DNA of 35,206 nt from Pseudomonas defluvii (GTDB lineage: Bacteria > Pseudomonadota > Gammaproteobacteria > Pseudomonadales > Pseudomonadaceae), in contig NZ_MBPN01000053.1 in NCBI RefSeq assembly GCF_001695625.1, positions 1 through 35,206 of the forward strand. Reading direction: 5' to 3'. Both the position numbers and the translations under genes were made by a program. Shown here piece after piece: positions 1 to 7,548 of this stretch; the stretch's first letter is position 1, and each line of letters opens with the position of its first letter. The notes under the pieces were generated by a model. The model was not told the DNA's origin, ran no database searches, and saw only the letters and a list, made by a program, of their open reading frames with translations.

Positions 1-936
1 TTGCATTACAGTTTACGAACCGAACAGGCTTATGTCCACTGGGTTCGTGCCTTCATCCGTTTCCACGGTGTGCGTCACCCGGCAACCTTGGGCAGCAGCG
101 AAGTCGAGGCATTTCTGTCCTGGCTGGCGAACGAGCGCAAGGTTTCGGTCTCCACGCATCGTCAGGCATTGGCGGCCTTGCTGTTCTTCTACGGCAAGGT
201 GCTGTGCACGGATCTGCCCTGGCTTCAGGAGATCGGAAGACCTCGGCCGTCGCGGCGCTTGCCGGTGGTGCTGACCCCGGATGAAGTGGTTCGCATCCTC
301 GGTTTTCTGGAAGGCGAGCATCGTTTGTTCGCCCAGCTTCTGTATGGAACGGGCATGCGGATCAGTGAGGGTTTGCAACTGCGGGTCAAGGATCTGGATT
401 TCGATCACGGCACGATCATCGTGCGGGAGGGCAAGGGCTCCAAGGATCGGGCCTTGATGTTACCCGAGAGCTTGGCACCCAGCCTGCGCGAGCAGCTGTC
501 GCGTGCACGGGCATGGTGGCTGAAGGACCAGGCCGAGGGCCGCAGCGGCGTTGCGCTTCCCGACGCCCTTGAGCGGAAGTATCCGCGCGCCGGGCATTCC
601 TGGCCGTGGTTCTGGGTTTTTGCGCAGCACACGCATTCGACCGATCCACGGAGCGGTGTCGTGCGTCGCCATCACATGTATGACCAGACCTTTCAGCGCG
701 CCTTCAAACGTGCCGTAGAACAAGCAGGCATCACGAAGCCCGCCACACCGCACACCCTCCGCCACTCGTTCGCGACGGCCTTGCTCCGCAGCGGTTACGA
801 CATTCGAACCGTGCAGGATCTGCTCGGCCATTCCGACGTCTCTACGACGATGATTTACACGCATGTGCTGAAAGTTGGCGGTGCCGGAGTGCGCTCACCG
901 CTTGATGCGCTGCCGCCCCTCACTAGTGAGAGGTAG
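1..936 (+). CDS. intI1: Class 1 integron integrase IntI1, 5' end outside the window
   Basis: Tyrosine recombinase that inserts and excises gene cassettes at attI1 and attC sites. The visible 311 residues correspond to residues 27-337 of the usual 337-residue protein, so the true start lies left of base 1; the TTG at base 1 is an internal Leu codon. The catalytic set is present: Arg120 in TGMRISEG, the HTLRHSF box (His251, Arg254), LLGHSD (His277) and Tyr286 in MIYTHVL, which are R146, H277, R280, H303 and Y312 in full numbering. The IntI1-specific insert before the HTLRHSF box is intact. Residues 32 and 39 in full numbering are Arg and His, as in variants linked to weaker cassette promoters and higher recombination. 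The gene ends at a TAG 177 bp before the integron boundary repeat. Cassettes and any resistance genes are beyond the left edge. Confidence 0.98.
10..38 (-). promoter_or_regulatory. Integron cassette promoter, PcH1 type
   Basis: Read on the minus strand, TGGACA (33-38) and TAAACT (10-15) are separated by exactly 17 bp inside the intI1 coding region. That combination is the known PcH1 variant (-35 as in PcW, -10 as in PcS). It points leftward, toward attI1 and the cassette array outside the window. Confidence 0.93.
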
Positions 937-1090
937 GGCAGCGCAAGTCAATCCTGGCGGATTCACTACCCCTGCGCGAAGGCCATCGGTGCCGCATCGA
1001 ACGGCCGGTTGCGGAAAGTCCTCCCTGCGTCCGCTGATGGCCGGCAGCAGCCCGTCGTTGCCTGATGGATCCAACCCCTCCGCTGCTATA

Positions 1091-1138
1091 GTGCAGTCGG
1101 CTTCTGACGTTCAGTGCAGCCGTCTTCTGAAAACGACA
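1091..1138. repeat. Integron outer boundary: 25-bp IRi and inner repeat
   Basis: Bases 1114-1138 are the 25-bp initial inverted repeat of class 1 integrons (Tn402 family): it starts GTGCAGCCG and ends AAAACGACA on this strand. A second partial copy, GTGCAGTCGGCTTCTGACG, lies just inside at 1091-1109 and resembles the subterminal TniA-binding repeats. This marks the junction between integron and host transposon. The five bases after it (AACTG, 1139-1143) should be the target duplication, but the other end is not in the window. Confidence 0.93.
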
Positions 1139-1300
1139 AACTGGATGTCAGGCAAGGCGCATCACGCCGTCAGAATAGAGTCCGCTTTCACATTCTTTGA
1201 CACATGCTTGCCAAGGTCATAGATTTCAGCCTGACAAATTCAAGGCTTCGGGCGCAATGGAACCAAAAACCAACGCAAGCCCTGCCGCCCATCCAGCCCA
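1139..1300. promoter_or_regulatory. Putative res site and tnpR promoter region
   Basis: This non-coding stretch between the integron boundary and tnpR is where Tn21-subgroup transposons carry res, the recombination site for the TnpR resolvase. Several TGTCAGG, CCGTCAG, TTGACA and CCTGACA half-site-like words (about 1146-1240) fit three subsites but were assigned by eye. The integron sits immediately upstream, so it probably inserted in or next to res, as in several known Tn21-group elements. Confidence 0.5.
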
Positions 1301-1310
1301 TGGAGGCATC

Positions 1311-1871
1311 TTGCAGGGACAACGCATCGGTTACGTCCGGGTCAGCAGCTTCGACCAGAACCCGGAACGCCAACTTGAACAGGTCGAGGTCGGCAAGCTG
1401 TTCACCGACAAAGCCTCGGGCAAGGACACCCAGCGTCCCCAGCTGGAGGCCATGCTCGGTTTCGTTCGCGAAGGCGACACCGTGGTGGTGCACAGCATGG
1501 ATCGCCTGGCACGAAACCTCGATGATTTGCGCCGCCTGGTGCAGAAGCTGACCCAGCGCGGTGTGCGCATCGAGTTCTTGAAGGAAGGCCTGGTGTTCAC
1601 CGGCGAGGACTCGCCGATGGCCAACCTGATGCTGTCGGTCATGGGGGCCTTTGCCGAGTTTGAGCGCGCCCTGATTCGCGAGCGGCAGCGCGAGGGCATC
1701 GCCCTGGCCAAGCAGCGCGGTGCCTACCGGGGCCGCAAGAAAGCCCTCTCCGACGAGCAAGCCATCACGCTGCGGCAGCGGGCCGCTGCGGGCGAGCCGA
1801 AGGCGCAGCTCGCCCGCGAGTTCGGCATCAGCCGAGAAACCCTCTATCAGTACCTTCGCAAGGACGACTGA
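1311..1871 (+). CDS. tnpR: Tn3-family resolvase TnpR
   Basis: Serine recombinase that resolves the cointegrate made by replicative transposition, acting at res. The N-terminal catalytic domain holds RIGYVRVSSFDQ (nucleophile Ser12), HSMDRLARN and the GEDSPMANLMLSVMGAFAEFER block; the C-terminal helix-turn-helix is AREFGISRETLYQYLR. The start chosen is a TTG at 1311 with GGAGG at 1302-1306. It gives 186 residues, the normal length for Tn21-subgroup resolvases. An ATG at 1197 is in frame but would add 38 residues unlike any resolvase and run through the res region. Four bases separate it from tnpA, so the two form one unit. The sequence is Tn21-group but clearly different from the resolvases I recall for Tn21 and Tn501; it may be closer to Tn1403-type elements, which is a recollection and not a comparison. 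Confidence 0.96.
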   Translation: MQGQRIGYVRVSSFDQNPERQLEQVEVGKLFTDKASGKDTQRPQLEAMLGFVREGDTVVVHSMDRLARNLDDLRRLVQKLTQRGVRIEFLKEGLVFTGEDSPMANLMLSVMGAFAEFERALIRERQREGIALAKQRGAYRGRKKALSDEQAITLRQRAAAGEPKAQLAREFGISRETLYQYLRKDD

Positions 1872-1874
1872 ACC

Positions 1875-4841
1875 ATGCCGCGTCGCTCGATTCTCTCGGC
1901 TACGGAGCGCGACACCTTGCTTGCGTTGCCGGAAAGCCAGGATGACCTGATCCGCTACTACACCTTCAACGACTCCGACCTGTCGCTGATCCGCCAGCGG
2001 CGCGGCGACGCCAACCGCCTGGGCTTCGCGGTGCAGCTCAGCCTGCTGCGCTACCCCGGCTATGCGTTGGGCACCGACAGCGAGCCGCCCGAGCCGGTCA
2101 TCCAGTGGGTGGCCAAGCAAGTTCAGGCCGACCCGGCGAGTTGGTTGAAGTACGGCGAACGCGACGTGACTCGCCGCGAGCACGCCCAGGAACTGCGCAC
2201 CTACCTACAACTGGCCCCGTTCGGCCTGTCCGACTTCCGCGCCCTGGTGCGCGAGCTGACCGAGTTGGCCCAGCAGACCGACAAGGGCTTACTGCTGGCC
2301 GGTCAGGCCCTGGAGAGCCTGCGACAGAAGCGGCGCATTCTGCCGGCGTTGAGCGTAATTGATCGAGCTTGTTCGGAGGCCATTGCGCGGGCCAATCGCC
2401 GAGTCTACCGCGCCCTGGTCGAACCACTCACGGACTCGCATCGGGCCAAGCTGGACGAGCTGTTGAAGCTCAAGGCCGGCAGCAGCATCACCTGGTTGAC
2501 CTGGCTGCGACAGGCACCGCTGAAACCGAACTCCCGCCACATGCTCGAACACATCGAGCGGCTGAAGACATTTCAGCTGGTGGACTTGCCCGAAGGCCTG
2601 GGCCGACACATCCACCAGAACCGCCTGCTCAAGCTGGCCCGCGAGGGTGGGCAGATGACGCCCAAAGACCTCGGCAAGTTCGAGCCGCAGCGACGCTACG
2701 CGACCCTGGCCGCCGTGGTGCTGGAGAGCACCGCGACGGTGATTGATGAGTTGGTCGATCTGCACGACCGTATCCTGGTCAAGCTGTTCAGCAGCGCGAA
2801 GCACAAGCATCAGCAGCAGTTCCAGAAGCAGGGCAAGGCGATCAACGACAAGGTGCGCCTGTACTCGAAGATCGGCCAGGCTCTGCTGGAAGCCAAGGAA
2901 AGCGGTAGCGATCCCTATGCCGCCATTGAGGCGGTGATTCCCTGGGACGAGTTCACCGAGAGCGTCAGCGAGGCCGAGCTGCTGGCCCGGCCGGAAGGCT
3001 TCGACCATCTGCACCTGGTCGGCGAGAACTTCGCCACTCTGCGCCGTTACACGCCGGCCTTGCTGGAGGTGCTGGAACTGCGCGCTGCCCCGGCTGCGCA
3101 AGGCGTGCTGGCAGCCGTGCAGACCCTGAGCGAGATGAACGCCTACAACCTGCGCAAGGTGCCGGCCGATGCGCCCACCGCCTTCATCAAGCCGCGCTGG
3201 AAGCCGCTAGTGATAACCCCGGAAGGCCTCGACCGGCGCTTCTACGAAATCTGCGCCCTGTCCGAGCTGAAGAACGCGCTGCGCTCCGGTGACATCTGGG
3301 TCAAGGGCTCGCGGCAGTTCCGCGACTTCGACGACTACCTGCTGCCGGCAGAGAGGTTCGCCGCGCTCAAGCATGCGCAGGCTCTGCCCCTGGCGATCAA
3401 CCCGAACAGCAACCAGTACCTGGAAGAGCGCTTGCAGCTGCTGGACGAGCAGCTGGCCACCGTCACCCGCCTGGCCAAGGACAACGAGCTGCCCGATGCC
3501 ATCCTCACCGAGTCCGGGCTGAAGATCACCCCGCTGGATTCCGCGGTGCCCAATACCGCGCAGGCGCTGATCGACCAGACCAGCCATTTGCTGCCGCGCA
3601 TCAAGATCACCGAACTGCTGATGGACGTGGACGACTGGACGGGCTTCAGCCGCCACTTCACACACCTGAAGGACGGTGCCGAGGCCAAAGACCGGACATT
3701 GCTGCTGTCAGCGATCCTGGGCGATGCAATCAACCTCGGGCTGACCAAGATGGCCGAGTCGAGCCCCGGCCTGACCTACGCCAAGCTGTCCTGGCTGCAA
3801 GCCTGGCACATCCGAGACGAAACCTACTCGGCGGCCCTGGCCGAGCTGGTCAACCACCAGTACCGTCATACCTTCGCCGCTCACTGGGGCGACGGCACGA
3901 CCTCTTCTTCCGATGGCCAGCGCTTCCGGGCGGGTGGTCGAGGCGAAAGCACCGGCCACGTCAACCCGAAGTACGGCAGCGAGCCGGGGCGGCTGTTCTA
4001 CACCCACATCTCCGACCAGTACGCACCGTTCAGCACCCGCGTGGTGAATGTCGGCGTGCGCGACTCTACCTATGTGCTCGACGGTCTGCTGTACCACGAG
4101 TCCGACTTGCGGATCGAGGAGCACTACACTGACACGGCTGGCTTCACCGATCATGTCTTCGCCCTGATGCACCTGCTGGGCTTCCGCTTCGCACCGCGCA
4201 TCCGCGACCTCGGAGAAACCAAGCTGTATGTTCCGAATAGCGTCCAGGACTACCCGACATTGCGCCCAATGGTTGGCGGCACCCTGAACATCAAGCACGT
4301 CCGCGCCCATTGGGACGACATCCTGCGCCTGGCCAGCTCGATCAAGCAGGGCACGGTCACCGCCTCGCTGATGCTGCGCAAGCTCGGCAGCTATCCGCGC
4401 CAGAACGGCCTGGCCGTGGCCCTGCGCGAGCTGGGCCGGATCGAGCGCACGCTTTTCATCCTCGATTGGTTGCAAAGCGTCGAGCTGCGCCGGCGCGTGC
4501 ATGCTGGACTGAACAAGGGCGAAGCCCGCAACTCCCTGGCCAGGGCGGTGTTCTTCAACCGCCTCGGCGAGATCAGGGATCGGAGCTTCGAGCAGCAGCG
4601 CTACCGGGCCAGTGGCCTCAACCTGGTGACGGCCGCCATCGTGTTGTGGAACACGGTGTACTTGGAGCGCGCCACCCAGGCGATGGGCGATGCGGGGAAG
4701 TCGGTGGATGGTGAGCTGCTGCAATACCTGTCGCCGCTGGGGTGGGAGCACATCAATCTGACCGGCGATTATGTCTGGCGGCAGAGCCGCAGGCTGGAGG
4801 ACGGGAAGTTTCGGCCGCTAAGGCTGCCCGGAAAACCTTAG
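1875..4841 (+). CDS. tnpA: Tn3-family transposase TnpA (Tn21 subgroup)
   Basis: DDE transposase for replicative transposition, cutting and joining at the 38-bp terminal repeats. It is full length at 988 residues. It opens with the subgroup signature MPRRSILSATERD. The catalytic core is visible as GDGTTSSSDGQ (Asp near 680), YTDTAGFTDHVFAL (Asp753) and FNRLGEIRDRS (Glu899), with the conserved C-terminal LSPLGWEHINLTGDY. The stop codon TAG (4839-4841) lies inside the right terminal repeat, as is normal for the group. No frameshift is seen, so the element may be transposition-competent if the left repeat outside the window is intact. Large opposite-strand frames across this gene are shadows of its codon bias. 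Confidence 0.98.
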   Translation: MPRRSILSATERDTLLALPESQDDLIRYYTFNDSDLSLIRQRRGDANRLGFAVQLSLLRYPGYALGTDSEPPEPVIQWVAKQVQADPASWLKYGERDVTRREHAQELRTYLQLAPFGLSDFRALVRELTELAQQTDKGLLLAGQALESLRQKRRILPALSVIDRACSEAIARANRRVYRALVEPLTDSHRAKLDELLKLKAGSSITWLTWLRQAPLKPNSRHMLEHIERLKTFQLVDLPEGLGRHIHQNRLLKLAREGGQMTPKDLGKFEPQRRYATLAAVVLESTATVIDELVDLHDRILVKLFSSAKHKHQQQFQKQGKAINDKVRLYSKIGQALLEAKESGSDPYAAIEAVIPWDEFTESVSEAELLARPEGFDHLHLVGENFATLRRYTPALLEVLELRAAPAAQGVLAAVQTLSEMNAYNLRKVPADAPTAFIKPRWKPLVITPEGLDRRFYEICALSELKNALRSGDIWVKGSRQFRDFDDYLLPAERFAALKHAQALPLAINPNSNQYLEERLQLLDEQLATVTRLAKDNELPDAILTESGLKITPLDSAVPNTAQALIDQTSHLLPRIKITELLMDVDDWTGFSRHFTHLKDGAEAKDRTLLLSAILGDAINLGLTKMAESSPGLTYAKLSWLQAWHIRDETYSAALAELVNHQYRHTFAAHWGDGTTSSSDGQRFRAGGRGESTGHVNPKYGSEPGRLFYTHISDQYAPFSTRVVNVGVRDSTYVLDGLLYHESDLRIEEHYTDTAGFTDHVFALMHLLGFRFAPRIRDLGETKLYVPNSVQDYPTLRPMVGGTLNIKHVRAHWDDILRLASSIKQGTVTASLMLRKLGSYPRQNGLAVALRELGRIERTLFILDWLQSVELRRRVHAGLNKGEARNSLARAVFFNRLGEIRDRSFEQQRYRASGLNLVTAAIVLWNTVYLERATQAMGDAGKSVDGELLQYLSPLGWEHINLTGDYVWRQSRRLEDGKFRPLRLPGKP

Positions 4842-5288
4842 CGTACGATTTTTTCCGTTTTCTCTATTCGCCCCTCTCAGAATCCCGGAACACTTGCCAA
4901 GGAGGATTTCACTACACGTCTTTCCAGCATAACTGCTCCCACCTATGGTGGACGCCATCTGCTCGCAGACAGGACAAACTGCCCATCCTGTCCGGAGTTG
5001 AAGACCTGAAGCGTCTGCGAACAGAAGATCGCCGGCATAGCGGAAATATGCCCGGTAAATGTTATCAGCATCGAAACCATTTCGTGCGCCCTCAAGGGCC
5101 TGTCGGCCTTTCTCCAATGCCTCAGCTCCGCTTCCTTGAGTCCAGAATAGGCTCTTGTCTTGAACCATCTGAGCTGCCGATGACAAGGCGGACGTGGCGC
5201 TGTAAAGGCGGGCACAGTGCAGGATCAGTTCTTCGCGCGTGCATTCATCGAATGGAGTCTGCCCCCACTCAAGCTCATTTCTGCTCAT
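4818..5288 (-). pseudogene. Hypothetical zinc-knuckle protein, 3' end cut by the transposon
   Basis: The frame starts at ATG 5288 with AAAGGA eight bases upstream and begins MSRNELEWGQTP. About 138 residues (5288-4875) are native; the last 18 or so residues come from translation into the transposon repeat (4874-4818) before a chance stop. The native part is mostly helical, followed by WAVCPVCEQM and a further Cys in YAGKTC, suggesting a small metal-binding domain near the C-terminus. I do not recognise the family. The rest of the reading frame should be found beyond the other end of the transposon. It follows the broken zinc-ribbon gene by 20 bp and was probably in the same transcript. Function may survive if only a short tail was lost. 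Confidence 0.7.
4837..4874 (-). repeat. 38-bp terminal inverted repeat of the transposon (tnpA end)
   Basis: Read from outside inward, the repeat begins GGGGCGAATAGAGAAAACGG and ends CGTACGCTAAG. It matches the Tn21-group pattern: GGGG at the tip, an internal GAAAACGGAAAA-like core, and a GCTAAG inner end. It is exactly 38 bp. The adjacent TCTCA (4875-4879) should be one copy of the 5-bp target duplication. Confidence 0.93.
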
Positions 5289-5308
5289 GGTGATTTCCTT
5301 TAAGTTCG

Positions 5309-5590
5309 TTATGCCCAGTCGACGGGGTTGCCCTGGCCGGTTCCACCGCAGGTTGGGCAGCGGCTCCATTCGGGTTCGTCATGCTCTCCGCCTTCGCCGG
5401 CACAGGCCTGGCAAACGCCACTCAACTGCTGCAACTCGACGCCCAGGACGGCCAGTTGCTCGACGTCCAGTTCGTCGCCCTCCAGCTAGCGGCCTATCTC
5501 GGCAATGCGCACCCGACGCATGTGCTCGGCGCGGGCATGTTCGTGGGCTGCTCGGTATTCATAGCGGCGGGTTCCGTCGTGGGTTCCTTT
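5309..5590 (-). pseudogene. Small DnaJ-type zinc-ribbon protein broken by an in-frame TAG
   Basis: One minus-strand frame reads as a coherent protein on both sides of a TAG at 5486-5488. Upstream is a helical basic stretch, RRYEYRAAHEHARAEH then MRRVRIAEIGR. Downstream is LEGDELDVEQLAVLGVEL, then two zinc-binding knuckles, CQACAGEGG and CPTCGGTGQG, ending at TAA 5309-5311. The CxxCxGxG form resembles DnaJ-type zinc ribbons. No ATG, GTG or TTG lies at a sensible distance from the AAAGGA near 5588; the only in-frame ATG is at MRRVRI. The simplest reading is a decayed gene in which a CAG became TAG. A sequencing error, or readthrough, cannot be excluded. The overlapping plus-strand frames have no ribosome site and no domain and were not accepted. 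Confidence 0.55.
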
Positions 5591-5852
5591 TACAGTTTGA
5601 GGATGCTGCTGAAGCAGTCCGCGTGATGAGGTCAAGCATCTCGGTAGTGGACAGAGAAAAAACCTGATCCTCGCCGGAAAGTGCGCTCCATTTTTCCAGC
5701 CCAAGATCTTCGGCTAGTGCTGCACTGGTGACAGCCATAGAAGAGTCATCAGTGAAGAGCACCACCAAGATACCTCCAACAACGTCGACCTCCTGGACGC
5801 CGGGGAGGGTCGCTAGGCTTTGAGGAGAAAGCGGTGTGTAGTCAGTAGCCAT
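5559..5852 (-). CDS. Hypothetical 97-residue protein
   Basis: The start is ATG 5852 with AGAGG eight bases upstream, giving MATDYTPLSPQSLATLPG. It is a small soluble protein, with a predicted beta-rich segment VQEVDVVGGILVVLF, then an acidic helical part and a basic tail (CKRNPRRNPPL). No known motif was recognised. An upstream in-frame ATG at 5888 lacks a ribosome site and would run into the toxin remnant. The gene lies in a leftward cluster between the vapC remnant and the broken zinc-ribbon gene, and the AAAGGA near its 3' end probably served the next gene. Confidence 0.65.
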   Translation of the reverse strand: MATDYTPLSPQSLATLPGVQEVDVVGGILVVLFTDDSSMAVTSAALAEDLGLEKWSALSGEDQVFSLSTTEMLDLITRTASAASSNCKRNPRRNPPL

Positions 5853-5879
5853 CGTGTGTTCCTCTGTTACGCGATTGGG

Positions 5880-6048
5880 ACGATCCAATCCTCAAGCCGG
5901 GTACGCGGTCGAACTCTCGGCGGTTGTTGGTGACAACGATCAGCCCCTGAGAGTTGGCGTGCCCGGCGATCATCTGGTCATAAGGGCCGATTTGTTTGCC
6001 CAAGCGGGCCAGCTCAACGCGGAGCTGACCAGTGTGGGCGGCAGCCTC
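5880..6048 (-). pseudogene. Remnant of a VapC-type PIN-domain toxin
   Basis: The minus-strand frame contains the C-terminal half of a VapC/FitB-type toxin: AAAHTGQLRVELARLGKQ, IGPYDQMIAGHANSQGL and VTNNRREFDRVPGLR. VapC proteins are PIN-domain ribonucleases that cleave tRNA or rRNA. The N-terminal part with the first catalytic Asp (LDTN-type motif) is missing, the upstream sequence in the same frame is unrelated, and no antitoxin gene precedes it. It is therefore a dead fragment, probably left by a deletion that joined it to the end of the P-loop gene. Confidence 0.8.
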
Positions 6049-6104
6049 CAGAACAAACCCGACAACCAAGCGAGGGTGGATGTCGGGTTTGCGTATTAAC
6101 GCCC

Positions 6105-7001
6105 TCACTCTCGAGCGAAATGGCTCTTGAGGGCTCCCAGCGCACTTCGTTGGAACCTGAACTTCCGTTTCGAAGATCCGTAGGGAGCGCCTGGCACGAT
6201 CAGGCATTCGCCCCGACGTCCATTCACCATTTCTTCCAGCTGCAGTCTGCAATCATCCGAACGCAGTTCGCGGCTGCATTTGATGTGCAGGGAAAATGGA
6301 TCGCCAACTGGTTCATCGGGAATGGTCTCGTGCTCCCACGGCCCCGGCTGTTTGCATAGGATCAGGCCAACACGCCACATGCGAGCAATCTCTGCCACGT
6401 CGACCAGACTTTGCCCTTTAGCGCAGTGGTAGCGCTCATCGAGCACAACCAGGTCTCCCCTTTCAGGTTTCGTAGGGCTCAAATCAAGAGGCCCCACCAT
6501 GTGTGTTTGAGCCATACGTTCTGGGCAAACGACAAGAGCGCAACGTCCAGGATACTTCAGCGAAATTCGATCCCAGACATCCTGCCAGCCGCACTCAGAG
6601 ACCTCTCCGACAACTGATGTCGGTTGGTGGTGAAGAAGGCTTACCAGGTGCACCCGGCCGCGGCAGGAAGACAGGTAACGATCAGCAATTAGCAATGCTG
6701 AGGTGGACTTTCCTGCTCGAGTTCGCCCCGTTACCGAAATCATGGGGCGTGTCTCAGTAAGAGATACAGTGAATACGCCGCCGGCGTACAGCGGGAGAGC
6801 AAACCTGGCCAGCAAAGTCTCGTCATCATCGCAGGCGAGGAACTCCTGGATGCGATGCCAGGGGACCTGAGCGCCATGCGCGGCGGCAGCTTGGTCCAGA
6901 GCCTCATGGAGACTGAGCCCCTCTGACTTGGCCAGCTTTTTGGCATCCTTCTTCACCTGGTCGAGGGATGCGCCGGAGGGGAAACGGTTAGAAATGGTCA
7001 A
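6105..7001 (-). CDS. P-loop NTPase of unknown role
   Basis: The 298-residue protein starts at TTG 7001, supported by AAGGAG seven bases upstream. The first 55 residues (RFPSGASLDQVKKDAKKL, then EALDQAAAAHG) form a small helical domain of a kind I associate with plasmid proteins. The NTPase part has Walker A TGRTRAGKST (residues 91-100) and Walker B DLVVLDERY (Asp188, Glu189). No membrane segment or signal peptide is seen, so it should be cytoplasmic. The compact single P-loop domain with a DE Walker B resembles small ATPases related to plasmid transfer or pilus motors, but I cannot assign a family. It is the first gene of the leftward cluster; the vapC remnant follows its stop. Confidence 0.8.
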   Translation of the reverse strand: MTISNRFPSGASLDQVKKDAKKLAKSEGLSLHEALDQAAAAHGAQVPWHRIQEFLACDDDETLLARFALPLYAGGVFTVSLTETRPMISVTGRTRAGKSTSALLIADRYLSSCRGRVHLVSLLHHQPTSVVGEVSECGWQDVWDRISLKYPGRCALVVCPERMAQTHMVGPLDLSPTKPERGDLVVLDERYHCAKGQSLVDVAEIARMWRVGLILCKQPGPWEHETIPDEPVGDPFSLHIKCSRELRSDDCRLQLEEMVNGRRGECLIVPGAPYGSSKRKFRFQRSALGALKSHFARE

Positions 7002-7187
7002 AGCATGCTCCTTGGCGGCAATCTTGTGCCACGCCCACTAGACACATTGCCTAGGGCAATGCTTGGAGGAAGAGAAGTATTGAAGCCATGGCCTAATCCG
7101 GCCTTCGCCCAAGGTGGGCGTGCGAGCGCTGGCCAGCGCTCCACTGCGATACTAACCCAACTCCAGTGCATTTCCAGCGAGGCACCT

Positions 7188-7415
7188 ATGGATAATCCAC
7201 TTTCCGAACTGCATGCAGACTGCGTGTGGTGCAGGCTTTCTGATTACTGGGGGCCTGTGACCTGGTCGGCCGGGGATGTTTGGATTACAAGGGATGAAGA
7301 TGGCTGGTGGCTAGACGATGACCGCTCAGCGACGGAAGACCAGGTCAGAGAGCTTCTACAGCGAGCTAGAGGCAAGGTAGAGCTTCATGGCTGCGGCCCC
7401 CTGCGCCCCAGGTAG
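7188..7415 (+). CDS. Small Trp-rich hypothetical protein
   Basis: The start is ATG 7188 with GCGAGG five bases upstream, giving 75 residues. The sequence is acidic and tryptophan-rich (CVWCRLSDYWGPVTW, then DGWWLDDD), with a CxxC near the N-terminus. No family was recognised. An in-frame ATG at 7005 would give 136 residues but has no ribosome site and overlaps the promoter region of the divergent P-loop gene. The protein could be a small regulator or modulator; nothing in the sequence decides this. Confidence 0.6.
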   Translation: MDNPLSELHADCVWCRLSDYWGPVTWSAGDVWITRDEDGWWLDDDRSATEDQVRELLQRARGKVELHGCGPLRPR

Positions 7416-7548
7416 GGTTTGCAACGTAACCTATTGATAATCCTTCCCACCTTGGTGAAGGAGAGGCTGGAAAGCGGACCGCGAAACCAGCCTGGGCCAG
7501 CGCCCTTTCACAGTACGATCAGTCCTGAACTGGATGAGGACTGAATCC

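Larger units (their letters stand above)
1..4874. mobile_element. Tn21-subgroup transposon carrying a class 1 integron, right part
   Basis: Ordered components are intI1 (cut by the window), integron boundary IRi, res region, tnpR, tnpA and the terminal repeat. The left terminal repeat, the cassettes and the 3' conserved segment are outside the window. The element interrupts the minus-strand plasmid gene that starts at 5288, which shows it arrived after that backbone gene was in place. Confidence 0.93.

Noticed and set aside
1197..1310. N-terminal extension of TnpR from an ATG at 1197
   Set aside because: TTG 1311 with GGAGG gives the exact family length of 186; the extension runs through the res region and has no family similarity.
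1188..2183. Long minus-strand frame opposite tnpR and the start of tnpA (331 codons)
   Set aside because: Shadow of the GC-rich codon bias of the transposon genes on the other strand; no ribosome site and no recognisable domain.
3708..4751. Long minus-strand frame opposite tnpA (347 codons)
   Set aside because: Same cause; tnpA is full length with catalytic residues on the plus strand.
5239..5667. Plus-strand frames (142 and 81 codons) over the broken zinc-ribbon gene
   Set aside because: No ribosome site or domain; the minus-strand frame gives a clear zinc ribbon on both sides of the stop.
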